A DNA stretch of 33,377 nucleotides, from assembly GCA_020051175.1 (NCBI GenBank), contig JAGVJJ010000056.1:1-33377 (forward strand). Reading direction: 5' to 3'. Both the position numbers and the translations under genes were made by a program. A model generated the notes under the pieces. It saw only the letters and a list, made by a program, of their open reading frames with translations, was not told where the DNA came from and did not search any database. The stretch's first letter is position 1. Each line of letters opens with the position of its first letter. Positions 7,323 to 14,543 of the stretch are shown in pieces. The DNA is from Bacteroidia bacterium. GTDB lineage: Bacteria > Bacteroidota > Bacteroidia > 2-12-FULL-35-15.

Positions 7323-8081
7323 ATGAGTTCTAAAACAATCCTTGTCCCTCTTCCTTCTTATGGCTTCGATCCAACGGAAGCTGCCATACCCTGGAAAGCA
7401 CTAACGGAAAACGGTCATAAGATTGTATTTGCAAGTCCTGATGGACGAAAGCCCGGAGCAGATTCAATTATGCTTACAGGAAAAGGGCTTGGTTTGTGGA
7501 AGCCCGTTTTGCAGGCTCGTAAGGATGCTGTGGAGGCTTATTCCGGAATGGCGCAATGTGAAGCTTTTTGCAAACCACTTCGTTATGCAGAGATTTCAGA
7601 ACACAATTTTGATGCACTTCTATTGCCCGGAGGACATGATAAGGGAGTGAAAGAATATCTGGAATCAGCGGTTTTGCAGCAGACTGTTGTTAATTTTTTT
7701 AATGCAGACAGGGTGGTAGCCGCTATCTGTCATGGTGTGGTACTGGTTGCACGAAGTATTGATCCCATTACAAAACGGTCGGTATTGTACAATTATAAAA
7801 CTACTGCCCTTCTTGCTTCACAGGAGCTAACAGCGTTTAACATGACGCGCCTGTGGTTGAATGACTATTATCTCACCTATCCCGGAATAACAGTTGAACA
7901 GGAAGTGAAAGAAGCATTGACAAACCATTCGAATTTTTTGAAAGGCCCAACACCTATGCAGAGGGACGATTTGAAGCACCTTAACAGAGGGTTTATTGTA
8001 AAGGACCGCAATTACTTATCTGCACGCTGGCCGGGGGATGCTTATAGCTTTTCATCGGAATTGGTTAAAATGTTGGAATAG
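7323..8081 (+). CDS. DJ-1/PfpI family protein (class I glutamine amidotransferase-like)
   Basis: A 252-residue cytoplasmic protein of the DJ-1/PfpI superfamily. The nucleophile elbow AAICHGVVLVAR carries Cys136 followed by His137; DPTEAAIPWKAL (16-27) supplies the conserved Glu19 expected to contact the Cys; LLLPGGHDKGV (100-109) is the family's oxyanion strand-turn; and SARWPGDAYSFSSEL near the C-terminus is typical of the longer Hsp31-like members. Members act as glyoxalases, deglycase-like enzymes, amidases or chaperones; none can be preferred from sequence. It follows the oxoamine synthase gene after a 97-base gap with a terminator-like hairpin, so it may have its own promoter, though I saw no TAnnTTTG match. 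It is convergent with the gene ending at 8220. Confidence 0.82.
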   Translation: MSSKTILVPLPSYGFDPTEAAIPWKALTENGHKIVFASPDGRKPGADSIMLTGKGLGLWKPVLQARKDAVEAYSGMAQCEAFCKPLRYAEISEHNFDALLLPGGHDKGVKEYLESAVLQQTVVNFFNADRVVAAICHGVVLVARSIDPITKRSVLYNYKTTALLASQELTAFNMTRLWLNDYYLTYPGITVEQEVKEALTNHSNFLKGPTPMQRDDLKHLNRGFIVKDRNYLSARWPGDAYSFSSELVKMLE

Positions 8082-8120
8082 ATTTAATATTCTCCAGTGA
8101 ATAGGGCATCCCGCATTTCT

Positions 8121-8165
8121 CGACCAGCCCGAAATGGCCCACGCGCTGTCATTTCGGGCTGGTCG
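8121..8165. repeat. Perfect 16-bp hairpin between convergent genes
   Basis: CGACCAGCCCGAAATG (8121-8136) is exactly inverted at 8150-8165 with a 13-base loop. No long T-run follows on either strand. It lies between two convergent stops (8081 and 8220), where it could block read-through in both directions. The flanking word ATTTCTCGAC also occurs beside a shorter GAATGAC repeat at 32531, suggesting a dispersed family. Confidence 0.7.
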
Positions 8166-8219
8166 TAAACGTGTGTTAGGCTATCCGTTGTTAAATTTGA
8201 ATATATTTTAGGCAGCCTC

Positions 8220-8846
8220 TTAATCCTTTTCCCATTTTCGTGTTGTTCTCCCTTCTTGTTTAATAATCTTGTAGCTCCTGGTTTCTGCTAACCGGAACAA
8301 TCTTTTACGCAGCTTTTTGGGATAAAATGTTGTGAGGATATAATAAAAATTGCTTCTACTTTTTAAAATTCCGGTTTGAGCCAAAATATCATGTGTGGCC
8401 GATGCACAGCGCATTCCAAAGAATGCATAGTCATAGGGTGATTTATTGGTATAGTTTTCTAAAACTTGTTTAACCCTGTCATATTGTTCCTCTGTTAATG
8501 GAATCCATACTGAGGCATATTTCCAGCCTCCCATGTATGCAGGTTTCCCTTCGCTGTTTTTTGTATCAAAAGAGCTTCGTGGCTTTTTTTTGTGTGCGAA
8601 CAGATGGAACGAGCCGTTGGATGGGCCAAAGCCATAGTCAACATTGTCAAGTTCTATGGAAACATGTCCTCCGTGTTTGCCGCCAAAGTGTTTTGTTTCC
8701 GTGCTTTTGAATTGTTTCAGAGGGCGCGAGCCATACAAAAAGTGGACTTTGATAAATAAAGAGTCATTTTGTGCTGGTGCAGCAAATGAAACAAAAATTA
8801 ATATGTAAGCGAGGTATTTCAAAACAATCCAAAAGTCATATTTCAA
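8220..8846 (-). CDS. Exported protein, possibly a permuted NlpC/P60-like (LRAT/YiiX-type) fold
   Basis: Up to 208 residues with an N-terminal signal peptide ending near FAAPAQ. No family is certain. The order of residues hints at a circularly permuted papain-like fold: His61 in KHGGHVSIELDNVDYGFGP, then downstream Cys147 in GMRCASATHDILAQTGI, with SPYDYAFF just before. In permuted NlpC/P60 families such as YiiX/YaeF the His precedes the Cys in this way. The C-terminal 45 residues are very basic. There is no ATG at the front of the frame. The TTG at 8846 lies inside a TACATTTG promoter-like element, so a second TTG at 8822 (giving MKYLAYILIFVSFAAPAQ) may be the true start. It is a single gene, convergent with the DJ-1 gene and divergent from the dehydrogenase. 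Confidence 0.6.
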   Translation of the reverse strand: MKYDFWIVLKYLAYILIFVSFAAPAQNDSLFIKVHFLYGSRPLKQFKSTETKHFGGKHGGHVSIELDNVDYGFGPSNGSFHLFAHKKKPRSSFDTKNSEGKPAYMGGWKYASVWIPLTEEQYDRVKQVLENYTNKSPYDYAFFGMRCASATHDILAQTGILKSRSNFYYILTTFYPKKLRKRLFRLAETRSYKIIKQEGRTTRKWEKD

Positions 8847-8851
8847 ATGTA
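8844..8851 (-). promoter_or_regulatory. -7-like element at the front of the exported protein gene
   Basis: Minus-strand TACATTTG matches TAnnTTTG exactly. It overlaps the first possible TTG codon of the reading frame, which argues for the later TTG at 8822 as start. No clear -33 box is visible. Confidence 0.35.
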
Positions 8852-9056
8852 CTGATAAAGAACATCTTTTTAATCATTTATAAAAGTTTAACAGGTAAGT
8901 GGTTTCGACTGTAAAATATACCACACAGCATTTGAAGTCTGTGGCGCTTATTTCCTTTTCTGCCCTTTATTTTCGCAGCTTTTATAGGTATATCCTTTGT
9001 ATTGTTTCCAATAGAAGAGTAATAGTGATTTTAATAATAATTTAATACAGAAAACA

Positions 9057-10220
9057 ATGTTAGCAATGAATTATAGAGGCCCGTTCAGGGTGAGGGCCGA
9101 TGAAAAACCATATCCAAAAATTGAGCATCCGGAAGATGCTATTGTACGTGTAACACGTTCCTGCATTTGCGGGTCCGATCTTCATATTTATCACGGTATG
9201 GTACCGGATACACGTGTTGGTACTACTTTCGGACATGAGTTTATTGGGGTAGTAGAAGAAATCGGATCAGAAGTCCACAAATTAAAAGTAGGTGATCATG
9301 TGATTGTTCCCTTTAATATCAGCTGCGGAAAGTGTGCTTTCTGTAAGCAGGAACTGTACGGTAACTGTCATGAGTCAAATTCTGAAGCAACTGCAGTAGG
9401 AGGTATATATGGCTATTCACATACTGCAGGAGGCTATGATGGCGGACAGGCAGAGTATGTACGTGTGCCTTATGCCAATGTGGGTCCAACCATTATTCCT
9501 CCGGGTATGGACCTGGATGATGCGGTATTACTGACAGACGTGGTGCCTACAGGTTACCAGGCCGCAGAAATGGGAGGTATCAAAACCGGTGATACAGTGG
9601 TTGTATTTGGTGCAGGGCCAATTGGTATTATGGCAGCTAAATGTTGCTGGTTGTTTGGAGCAGGTCGCGTAATTATTATCGACAATGTGGAGTACCGCCT
9701 GGAGTTTGCCAAAAACTATTCCCAATGTGAAGCCTACAATTTTGATGAAATGGGAGATCCCGTGCAGTTTTTAAAAGAAGCTACCGACTGGCTTGGTGCA
9801 GACGTATGTATAGATGCTGTGGGTTGTGAAGCAAGTGGAAATGCCATGCAAACCATTACCGGCAGAAAGGCGATGGTTCAGGCGGGTTCCGCTACTGCAC
9901 TGCATTGGGCCATCAACTCCGTTAAAAAGGGTGGTATAGTTTCCATTGTAGGTGTTTATGGCCCGACAGATAATCTTGTTCCTATAGGGAACGTGGTGAA
10001 CAAAGGGATTACTGTCCGCGCCAACCAGGCATCTGTAAAACGTTTGCTGCCAAGGCTTATTGAGCACGTTCAGGCTGGCAGACTGAACCCGAAAGGGCTT
10101 ATCACGCATCGTATTCCTTTGGAAGATGTTGCCGATGCCTACCGGATCTTTTCCGATAAGCTTGACAATTGTATTAAAACAGTTCTTATTCCACCAACCG
10201 CGAAAGCACAATTCTCATAA
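9057..10220 (+). CDS. Zinc-dependent alcohol dehydrogenase, formaldehyde-dehydrogenase-like
   Basis: A 387-residue medium-chain dehydrogenase. Catalytic zinc ligands are Cys38 (CICGSDLH) and His60/Glu61 (FGHEFIGVVEEIGSEV). Structural zinc ligands are Cys90, Cys93, Cys96 and Cys104 in CGKCAFCKQELYGNC. The Rossmann nucleotide site is VVFGAGPIGIMAAKCCW, with an acidic residue soon after (IIIDNVEYRL), which fits NAD preference. The HIYHGMVPDTRVG and GGQAEYVRVPYANVG segments place it near the glutathione-independent formaldehyde dehydrogenase-like branch, so it probably oxidises small alcohols or aldehydes; the substrate is inferred only. The next gene starts three bases after the stop, a tight two-gene unit followed by a strong terminator at 10741. 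The 210-base upstream gap shows no exact TAnnTTTG; TATCCTTTG at 8991-8999 is one base too long. Confidence 0.9.
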   Translation: MLAMNYRGPFRVRADEKPYPKIEHPEDAIVRVTRSCICGSDLHIYHGMVPDTRVGTTFGHEFIGVVEEIGSEVHKLKVGDHVIVPFNISCGKCAFCKQELYGNCHESNSEATAVGGIYGYSHTAGGYDGGQAEYVRVPYANVGPTIIPPGMDLDDAVLLTDVVPTGYQAAEMGGIKTGDTVVVFGAGPIGIMAAKCCWLFGAGRVIIIDNVEYRLEFAKNYSQCEAYNFDEMGDPVQFLKEATDWLGADVCIDAVGCEASGNAMQTITGRKAMVQAGSATALHWAINSVKKGGIVSIVGVYGPTDNLVPIGNVVNKGITVRANQASVKRLLPRLIEHVQAGRLNPKGLITHRIPLEDVADAYRIFSDKLDNCIKTVLIPPTAKAQFS

Positions 10221-10223
10221 ATC

Positions 10224-10721
10224 ATGAAAACCGTAAATAAAAATTTCGAACATATAAAAGGATGGGGTATTGATAATGTTCCCGATGATGAACCCAATTA
10301 CCCGATGAAGCACAATACCGGTGCTGACCATAACCGTATACACTGGAACAGGCCTGAATTGCAGGAAGAAACAGTGGAGATATTAAAATCTACCGAACGG
10401 CCCGGTAATTCTGCAGTATTCGGCACTGTTGCCCCGCCAAAAGGCTTAAGTGGGATATTACGCAGATACGCTTACAAACACAGCGAAAATAAATACCGTC
10501 ACTGGTTGCCTTTACTGCTGGCCGACAGGATAGATGTGCTGGAAGGTACGTTGAGCGACCTTATGAAGGGCAGGGTTCCAAACCCCATTGCTGAGCGCGG
10601 CTGGGGGGCAATCTGGAAACACAAGCCTTCGCTGCTGGTACGTAAAATCCTTGTACGATTGTCTGTTTTTGCAGCAATAGGAACATTTTTCGTTTATAAA
10701 GCGAAAAAGAGCAATTCTTAA
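10224..10721 (+). CDS. Conserved-looking protein partnered with the dehydrogenase
   Basis: A 165-residue protein of unknown function, starting three bases after the dehydrogenase stop and therefore co-translated with it. It opens with MKTVNKNFEHIKGWGID, then a polar Pro/Asp/His-rich stretch (DDEPNYPMKHNTGADHNRIH), then SAVFGTVAPPKGLSGILRR, and a helix LPLLLADRIDVLEGTLSDL. A single hydrophobic segment at about 144-158 (VRLSVFAAIGTFFVYKA) is followed by a basic tail, so it is probably anchored in the inner membrane by its C-terminus with the bulk in the cytoplasm. I recall similar small proteins beside related dehydrogenases in other bacteria, but know no described role. It might tether or assist the dehydrogenase; that is inference. 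Confidence 0.75.
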   Translation: MKTVNKNFEHIKGWGIDNVPDDEPNYPMKHNTGADHNRIHWNRPELQEETVEILKSTERPGNSAVFGTVAPPKGLSGILRRYAYKHSENKYRHWLPLLLADRIDVLEGTLSDLMKGRVPNPIAERGWGAIWKHKPSLLVRKILVRLSVFAAIGTFFVYKAKKSNS

Positions 10722-10740
10722 AAAAATATAAAATTGTATT

Positions 10741-10788
10741 AATGCCGGATTGGGCTCTTGCAGATCCCGATCTGGCATTTTTATTTTT
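10741..10788 (+). terminator. Strong rho-independent terminator after the dehydrogenase pair
   Basis: AATGCCGGATTGGG (10741-10754) pairs with CCCGATCTGGCATT (10766-10779) as a 14-bp stem with two wobble pairs and an 11-base loop, followed by TTTATTTTT. It lies 20 bases after the stop of the dehydrogenase partner gene. Confidence 0.8.
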
Positions 10789-10789
10789 G
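10757..10789 (+). promoter_or_regulatory. Candidate bestrophin promoter overlapping the terminator
   Basis: CTTG (10757-10760), 21 bases, then TATTTTTG (10782-10789), an exact TAnnTTTG. It lies 54 bases before the bestrophin ATG. The -7 element is made from the T-tract of the upstream terminator, so ending one transcript and starting the next share the same bases. A chance match in T-rich sequence is possible. Confidence 0.4.
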
Positions 10790-10842
10790 TACCCCGGAAG
10801 GAGTATTAAAAAATTGAAACATAATCGTAATATAAATTCAAT

Positions 10843-11736
10843 ATGCTGCTGAATAAACACATACCGCTGCGTTTTATTTTTAATAAAGTAAAGTATGAAG
10901 TGCTTTATGTATTGATTGTTTCCGTTGTGGTTCTTTACCTTACGGAAAAGTACAATGAATTTCTGCCGGATATGCCTTTAACAATTCCAACGTTTATTGG
11001 TACGGCTATATCCATTTTACTGTCTTTTAAGTTGAACCAATCCTATGACCGCTGGTGGGAGGCCCGTAAGGTGTGGGGAAGTATTGTGAATGATTCCAGG
11101 AGTCTTGTCATTCAATTGAAAACTTTTGCCGCAAAGGCCGATAAGGAAGCCATTAAAAAAATTGCTTATCGCCAGATTGCATGGTGTTATTGTCTCGGGC
11201 AAACATTACGGGGAAAGGATGCTATGGAAAATCTTGATAAATATCTTTCAGAACCAGAGCTGGTAGCTGTAAAGCAGCACAATAATAAACCCCTGGCACT
11301 TTTGTATTTACATGGACATGAGATTTCAAAATTTAAGGAGAAAGAACTGATTGATCCATATTCTCATGTACAGCTTGATAATACACTTGTAAGGTTATGC
11401 GATTCCCAAGGTAAATGTGAACGCATCAAGGGTACAGTATTTCCGGTTACATACCGTTTGTTCCTGCATTTTATAATTTATCTGTTTGTGATCACGCTCG
11501 CTATTTCCTTAAAAGATGTGGCAGGGTATTTCGAAATGCCCCTGTTGGTGGTTATTTCAGCTTCGTTCTTCCTGCTGGAACGTTCTGCCACCCACATGCA
11601 GGATCCTTTTGAAGATCGTCCAACGGATACCGCGGTAACTGCTATTGCGCGAACAATAGAAATCAATATTCGGCAATTGTTGAATGAAACGGATGTTCCT
11701 GAACCTTATCCTGCAAACGATTTTTATTTGTTATAA
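10843..11736 (+). CDS. Bestrophin family ion channel
   Basis: A 297-residue inner-membrane protein of the bestrophin/UPF0187 family. The signature FKLNQSYDRWWEARKVWGSIVNDSR (about 62-86) is diagnostic. Membrane segments lie at about 18-36, 45-62, 207-226 and 228-248, with cytoplasmic helical parts between and after, including ERSATHMQDPFEDRPTDTA, the acidic region expected of the family. Bacterial bestrophins form pentameric channels, some conducting cations and others anions; selectivity cannot be read. It has its own candidate promoter at 10757 and ends only two bases before the stop of the convergent gene at 11739, with no terminator between. Confidence 0.9.
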   Translation: MLLNKHIPLRFIFNKVKYEVLYVLIVSVVVLYLTEKYNEFLPDMPLTIPTFIGTAISILLSFKLNQSYDRWWEARKVWGSIVNDSRSLVIQLKTFAAKADKEAIKKIAYRQIAWCYCLGQTLRGKDAMENLDKYLSEPELVAVKQHNNKPLALLYLHGHEISKFKEKELIDPYSHVQLDNTLVRLCDSQGKCERIKGTVFPVTYRLFLHFIIYLFVITLAISLKDVAGYFEMPLLVVISASFFLLERSATHMQDPFEDRPTDTAVTAIARTIEINIRQLLNETDVPEPYPANDFYLL

Positions 11737-11738
11737 AT

Positions 11739-12314
11739 TTATTGTGCAGGTGGTACAATTAAAGGGCTCCAATTCCAACCGGCCTGGATAAATATATATC
11801 CGCCTATGAATGGGCTTTCAGGGTTTAAATTGGCATTCAGGAGAACTCCTATACCGTTGTTTCTATAATTGAAAGTTCCTTTGATTGCAAGTTCTATACC
11901 AGCTGTGGTAATGATTGTACTATTGTAGGTAGTGCTGATAAGGCCATTTTTTAGAATATCGGTTCTTTTTAACATTTCAACGCGCCCCACTCCGGCTGTA
12001 AGGCTAATGGAAGTATGTTTTTTACTTCTCCTTACTCCAAAATAAATTACATCTGATTGATTGTATTCCCTAGGAGTAATCAGGTACCCTGTTTTTTTAT
12101 GATAAAAATGATGGCTTCCGAAAGCATAATAATCGTACCCTACTTCAACTCCTGCATAACTTAGTCCTGATGACAGGGAAGGGCCTGCCCATACAGCAAC
12201 TCCTCTCTGGTAATGATTTGAAAGTAAACGCTTTTTAGGTAAACTATCCGTTTGTGATAAAGCAATAAACGTTTGGAAAGCAATTAATACGATCAGAAAA
12301 AATGTACGTTTCAT
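11739..12314 (-). CDS. Exported hypothetical protein, possible small outer-membrane barrel
   Basis: A 191-residue protein I do not recognise. It has a signal peptide (MKRTFFLIVLIAFQTFIALSQ). The mature part alternates hydrophobic and polar residues and is rich in Gly and aromatic residues: GVAVWAGPSLSSGLSYAGVEVGYDYYAFG, SISLTAGVGRVEML, IGGYIFIQAGWNWSPL. This suggests beta-strands of an outer-membrane barrel, although the sequence does not end in the usual terminal aromatic. It is probably monocistronic: the next gene upstream on this strand (Mn catalase) stops at 12494 and a terminator lies between. It is tail-to-tail with bestrophin with a two-base gap. Confidence 0.6.
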   Translation of the reverse strand: MKRTFFLIVLIAFQTFIALSQTDSLPKKRLLSNHYQRGVAVWAGPSLSSGLSYAGVEVGYDYYAFGSHHFYHKKTGYLITPREYNQSDVIYFGVRRSKKHTSISLTAGVGRVEMLKRTDILKNGLISTTYNSTIITTAGIELAIKGTFNYRNNGIGVLLNANLNPESPFIGGYIFIQAGWNWSPLIVPPAQ

Positions 12315-12439
12315 ATACTGTTTAGGAAACGAAAATAATAATTTTCTAATTTGATGTATTTAAATTAAAATTGAAGGATGATTAAAGTTTGCAACAGGTA
12401 TAACAGCTTTTTCTTATCGGATTTATGAATAGGTAGAAT

Positions 12440-12476
12440 AAAAAACGCTCAAGAGCTAATTTCCCTTGAGCGTTTT
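12440..12476 (-). terminator. Terminator after the manganese catalase gene
   Basis: CGCTCAAG (12446-12453) and CTTGAGCG (12465-12472) form an 8-bp stem with an 11-base loop. On the minus strand it is followed by six T, and it lies 21 bases after the catalase stop. A-rich and T-rich flanks on both sides may let it act in both directions. Confidence 0.8.
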
Positions 12477-12493
12477 GAGTTTTAGCGCAAAAC

Positions 12494-13477
12494 TTACACC
12501 GTTTCAGGCTTTTCTTTCTTCGTTTTTTTTATTGCGCGCGTTTTTTCAGGATATTCGCTCCACTGGCATTCTCCTTCAGGTATAGCTGCTTTAATTTCAG
12601 AGCTGCGCTCTTTTGCAAGTTTTTTGTTGTTATCAGCAACTGTTTTTTCTGTGCGCTCGGTACCTTCGGCCATACGCTCTGTTAAGCCGTTAGTTTCAAT
12701 CACATGTTTTAATGGATCTTCAATTACCTGCCATTCTTCACGCAGTTCAGGGCTGATTCCTTTGTTCCAGGGGCCTGTAGCTTCCATGCCTTTTGAAAGG
12801 TTGAAGTAAGTGTTGCTGTGACGTGGATCGCTTTCCAGGATACCCGGAGGGAAATTTGGAGTTATCGTAGACAATGCTGCTTCAAACATCTGGAAATGGG
12901 CCACTTCGCGGGTCATTAAAAAGCGTAGTGTTTCTTTCACATAAGCATCATCTGTAAACTGCATCAGGTATTCATAAACGATTTTAGCGCGTGATTCAGC
13001 ACCCATATTGGAGCGTAAATCCACGGTAAGATCCCCGTTTGCATTTACAAATGAACCTGACCAGGGATGTCCGTTACTGTCCGTAACAGTTGGCCCTCCA
13101 CCACTCAATACAAAAAATTGAGGATTGGTAAGCGCTTCATGGATATAGGTTTCTTTTTTTGATTTTTCATCCAGCAGGCTTGTGATTTCTTCTCCGTCAG
13201 CGATGTCCTTCAGCTCTCCGCTTACGCCTTTTAAGAGCATCTGTATGGTGGCACCCACTATTTCAAGGTGGCTGAATTCTTCTGTTGCGATATCCATCAG
13301 TAAGTCGTATTTGTCGGGGTGCGTGTGCTTAAAGCCAAAAGCCTGGGTAAAATACTGCATTGCTGCCTTTAGCTCACCATTTCCTCCACCGAACTGCTCC
13401 AGCAGCAAACGTGCAAAACGAGGATCCGGCTTTGAAACTCTGGCATTGAATTGTAATTCTTTAGCGTGGTAAAACAT
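12494..13477 (-). CDS. Manganese catalase
   Basis: A 327-residue di-manganese catalase that converts hydrogen peroxide to water and oxygen without haem. Metal ligands of the four-helix bundle are visible: Glu35 (NGELKAAMQYF), Glu67 and His70 (ATEEFSHLEIV), Glu161 (GAESRAKIVYEY) and Glu191 with His194 (REVAHFQMF), matching the family spacing. The loop LSGGGPTVTDSNGHPWSG and GDLTVDLRSN are standard. The C-terminal 60 residues are Lys/Glu-rich, a tail that is variable in the family. The ATG at 13477 gives the conserved start MFYHAKELQF. It is a single gene with its own terminator; the 254-base upstream gap (13478-13731), shared with the divergent MscS gene, shows no exact TAnnTTTG element. It is presumably cytoplasmic, since no signal peptide is present. 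Confidence 0.95.
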   Translation of the reverse strand: MFYHAKELQFNARVSKPDPRFARLLLEQFGGGNGELKAAMQYFTQAFGFKHTHPDKYDLLMDIATEEFSHLEIVGATIQMLLKGVSGELKDIADGEEITSLLDEKSKKETYIHEALTNPQFFVLSGGGPTVTDSNGHPWSGSFVNANGDLTVDLRSNMGAESRAKIVYEYLMQFTDDAYVKETLRFLMTREVAHFQMFEAALSTITPNFPPGILESDPRHSNTYFNLSKGMEATGPWNKGISPELREEWQVIEDPLKHVIETNGLTERMAEGTERTEKTVADNNKKLAKERSSEIKAAIPEGECQWSEYPEKTRAIKKTKKEKPETV

Positions 13478-13731
13478 CTTTTATTATTTATTTAAGTGTT
13501 AATATTTATTGAATTAAAAATGTAAGTTTTAAAAATAGTATGCCAGTGAATTATAAAGCAGCATTGAGGATTGCAAATGATGCTGTTTGTTTTTCTATGG
13601 GGCAGTTTCAGGGCATTATTGTTTTCTGTGCAATTTAATTTACAGGGATGAAATTCCGCATTTCCATTAATAATATACCTTATTCCAGAGAGGTATAGAG
13701 TTTGTATATCCTTTAGCTGAATAGTTTTTAC

Positions 13732-14541
13732 ATGGAAAAAATTTTCGATTATTTTCATCTGTCCCTGCAGAATTTTTTTCACTACCTGCCTGCATTGCTT
13801 GGTGGGATTTTCTGCCTGCTCATTGCATTTTTTGTATCTAATTTTTGCTCAAAAATCGTATCGAAATATTCGTTAAAGCGAACCAAAGACCCGCTTATTG
13901 CCAATTTTATTGGGAAAATTGTCTGGTCTGTGCTGCTTATACTGGGAATAGTGCTGGCATTGGGAATCCTTGGTTTGGGCACTGTTTCCAATAAAATACT
14001 GGCAGGTGCAGGTATTACTACGTTTGTGGTGGGTTTTGCTTTGAAGGATATTGGAGAGAATTTTCTTTCTGGTATTATACTTGCTTTCAGCAGGCCTTAT
14101 AAAGTGGGGAGCATGATTGAAAGTGTATCAGTGAAGGGAGTGGTGAAAAATATGACCATGCGGCAAACCACTATTGAAGCGGATAATGGTAAGATAATAT
14201 TAGTGCCTAATTCGCAGATTATTAAAAACCCCTTGATAAAATATTCCAACGATGACAATCACTTGCGTCAGGAGTTTTATATCAATGTCCCGATAGGAGA
14301 AGTAGAAAGGGCTGCACAGCTTGTTAAAGAAACAGTATGTAATTACAATGCTGTGTTAAAAAGCGGAAACAAAACTGTAAAAGTTATAATAGAATCGCTC
14401 AATGCAGACATGGTGAAGCTGTTGGTTATTTATTGGCTCGACAGTACACATTTTAATGGCTCAAAGTCTGGTACACGCACGGATGTTATGTTTACAGTGT
14501 TTAAAACGCTGAAAGAAGCGGAGATCAAGTTTGCGGGCTGA
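13732..14541 (+). CDS. MscS-type mechanosensitive ion channel
   Basis: A 269-residue inner-membrane channel that opens under membrane tension and protects against osmotic downshock. Three hydrophobic segments lie at about 17-37, 56-79 and 83-103. The third is the pore helix, LAGAGITTFVVGFALKDI, with the Gly/Ala packing pattern of the family, followed by ENFLSGIILAFSRPYKVGSMIE and the beta domain motif MRQTTIEADNGKIILVPNSQI. Length and architecture are those of a minimal MscS. The gap before it is 254 bases and divergent from Mn catalase; I see no clear promoter there. Its stop lies two bases from the hipA stop on the other strand. Confidence 0.93.
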   Translation: MEKIFDYFHLSLQNFFHYLPALLGGIFCLLIAFFVSNFCSKIVSKYSLKRTKDPLIANFIGKIVWSVLLILGIVLALGILGLGTVSNKILAGAGITTFVVGFALKDIGENFLSGIILAFSRPYKVGSMIESVSVKGVVKNMTMRQTTIEADNGKIILVPNSQIIKNPLIKYSNDDNHLRQEFYINVPIGEVERAAQLVKETVCNYNAVLKSGNKTVKVIIESLNADMVKLLVIYWLDSTHFNGSKSGTRTDVMFTVFKTLKEAEIKFAG

Positions 14542-14543
14542 TC

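Noticed and set aside
9771..10211. Minus-strand frame opposite the dehydrogenase gene
   Set aside because: Shadow frame, rich in Asn/Cys/His without any domain.
13492..13782. Minus-strand open frame of 96 codons upstream of and overlapping the MscS start
   Set aside because: Low-complexity, Ile/Asn/Cys-rich translation with no recognisable motif; overlaps the start of a solid gene.
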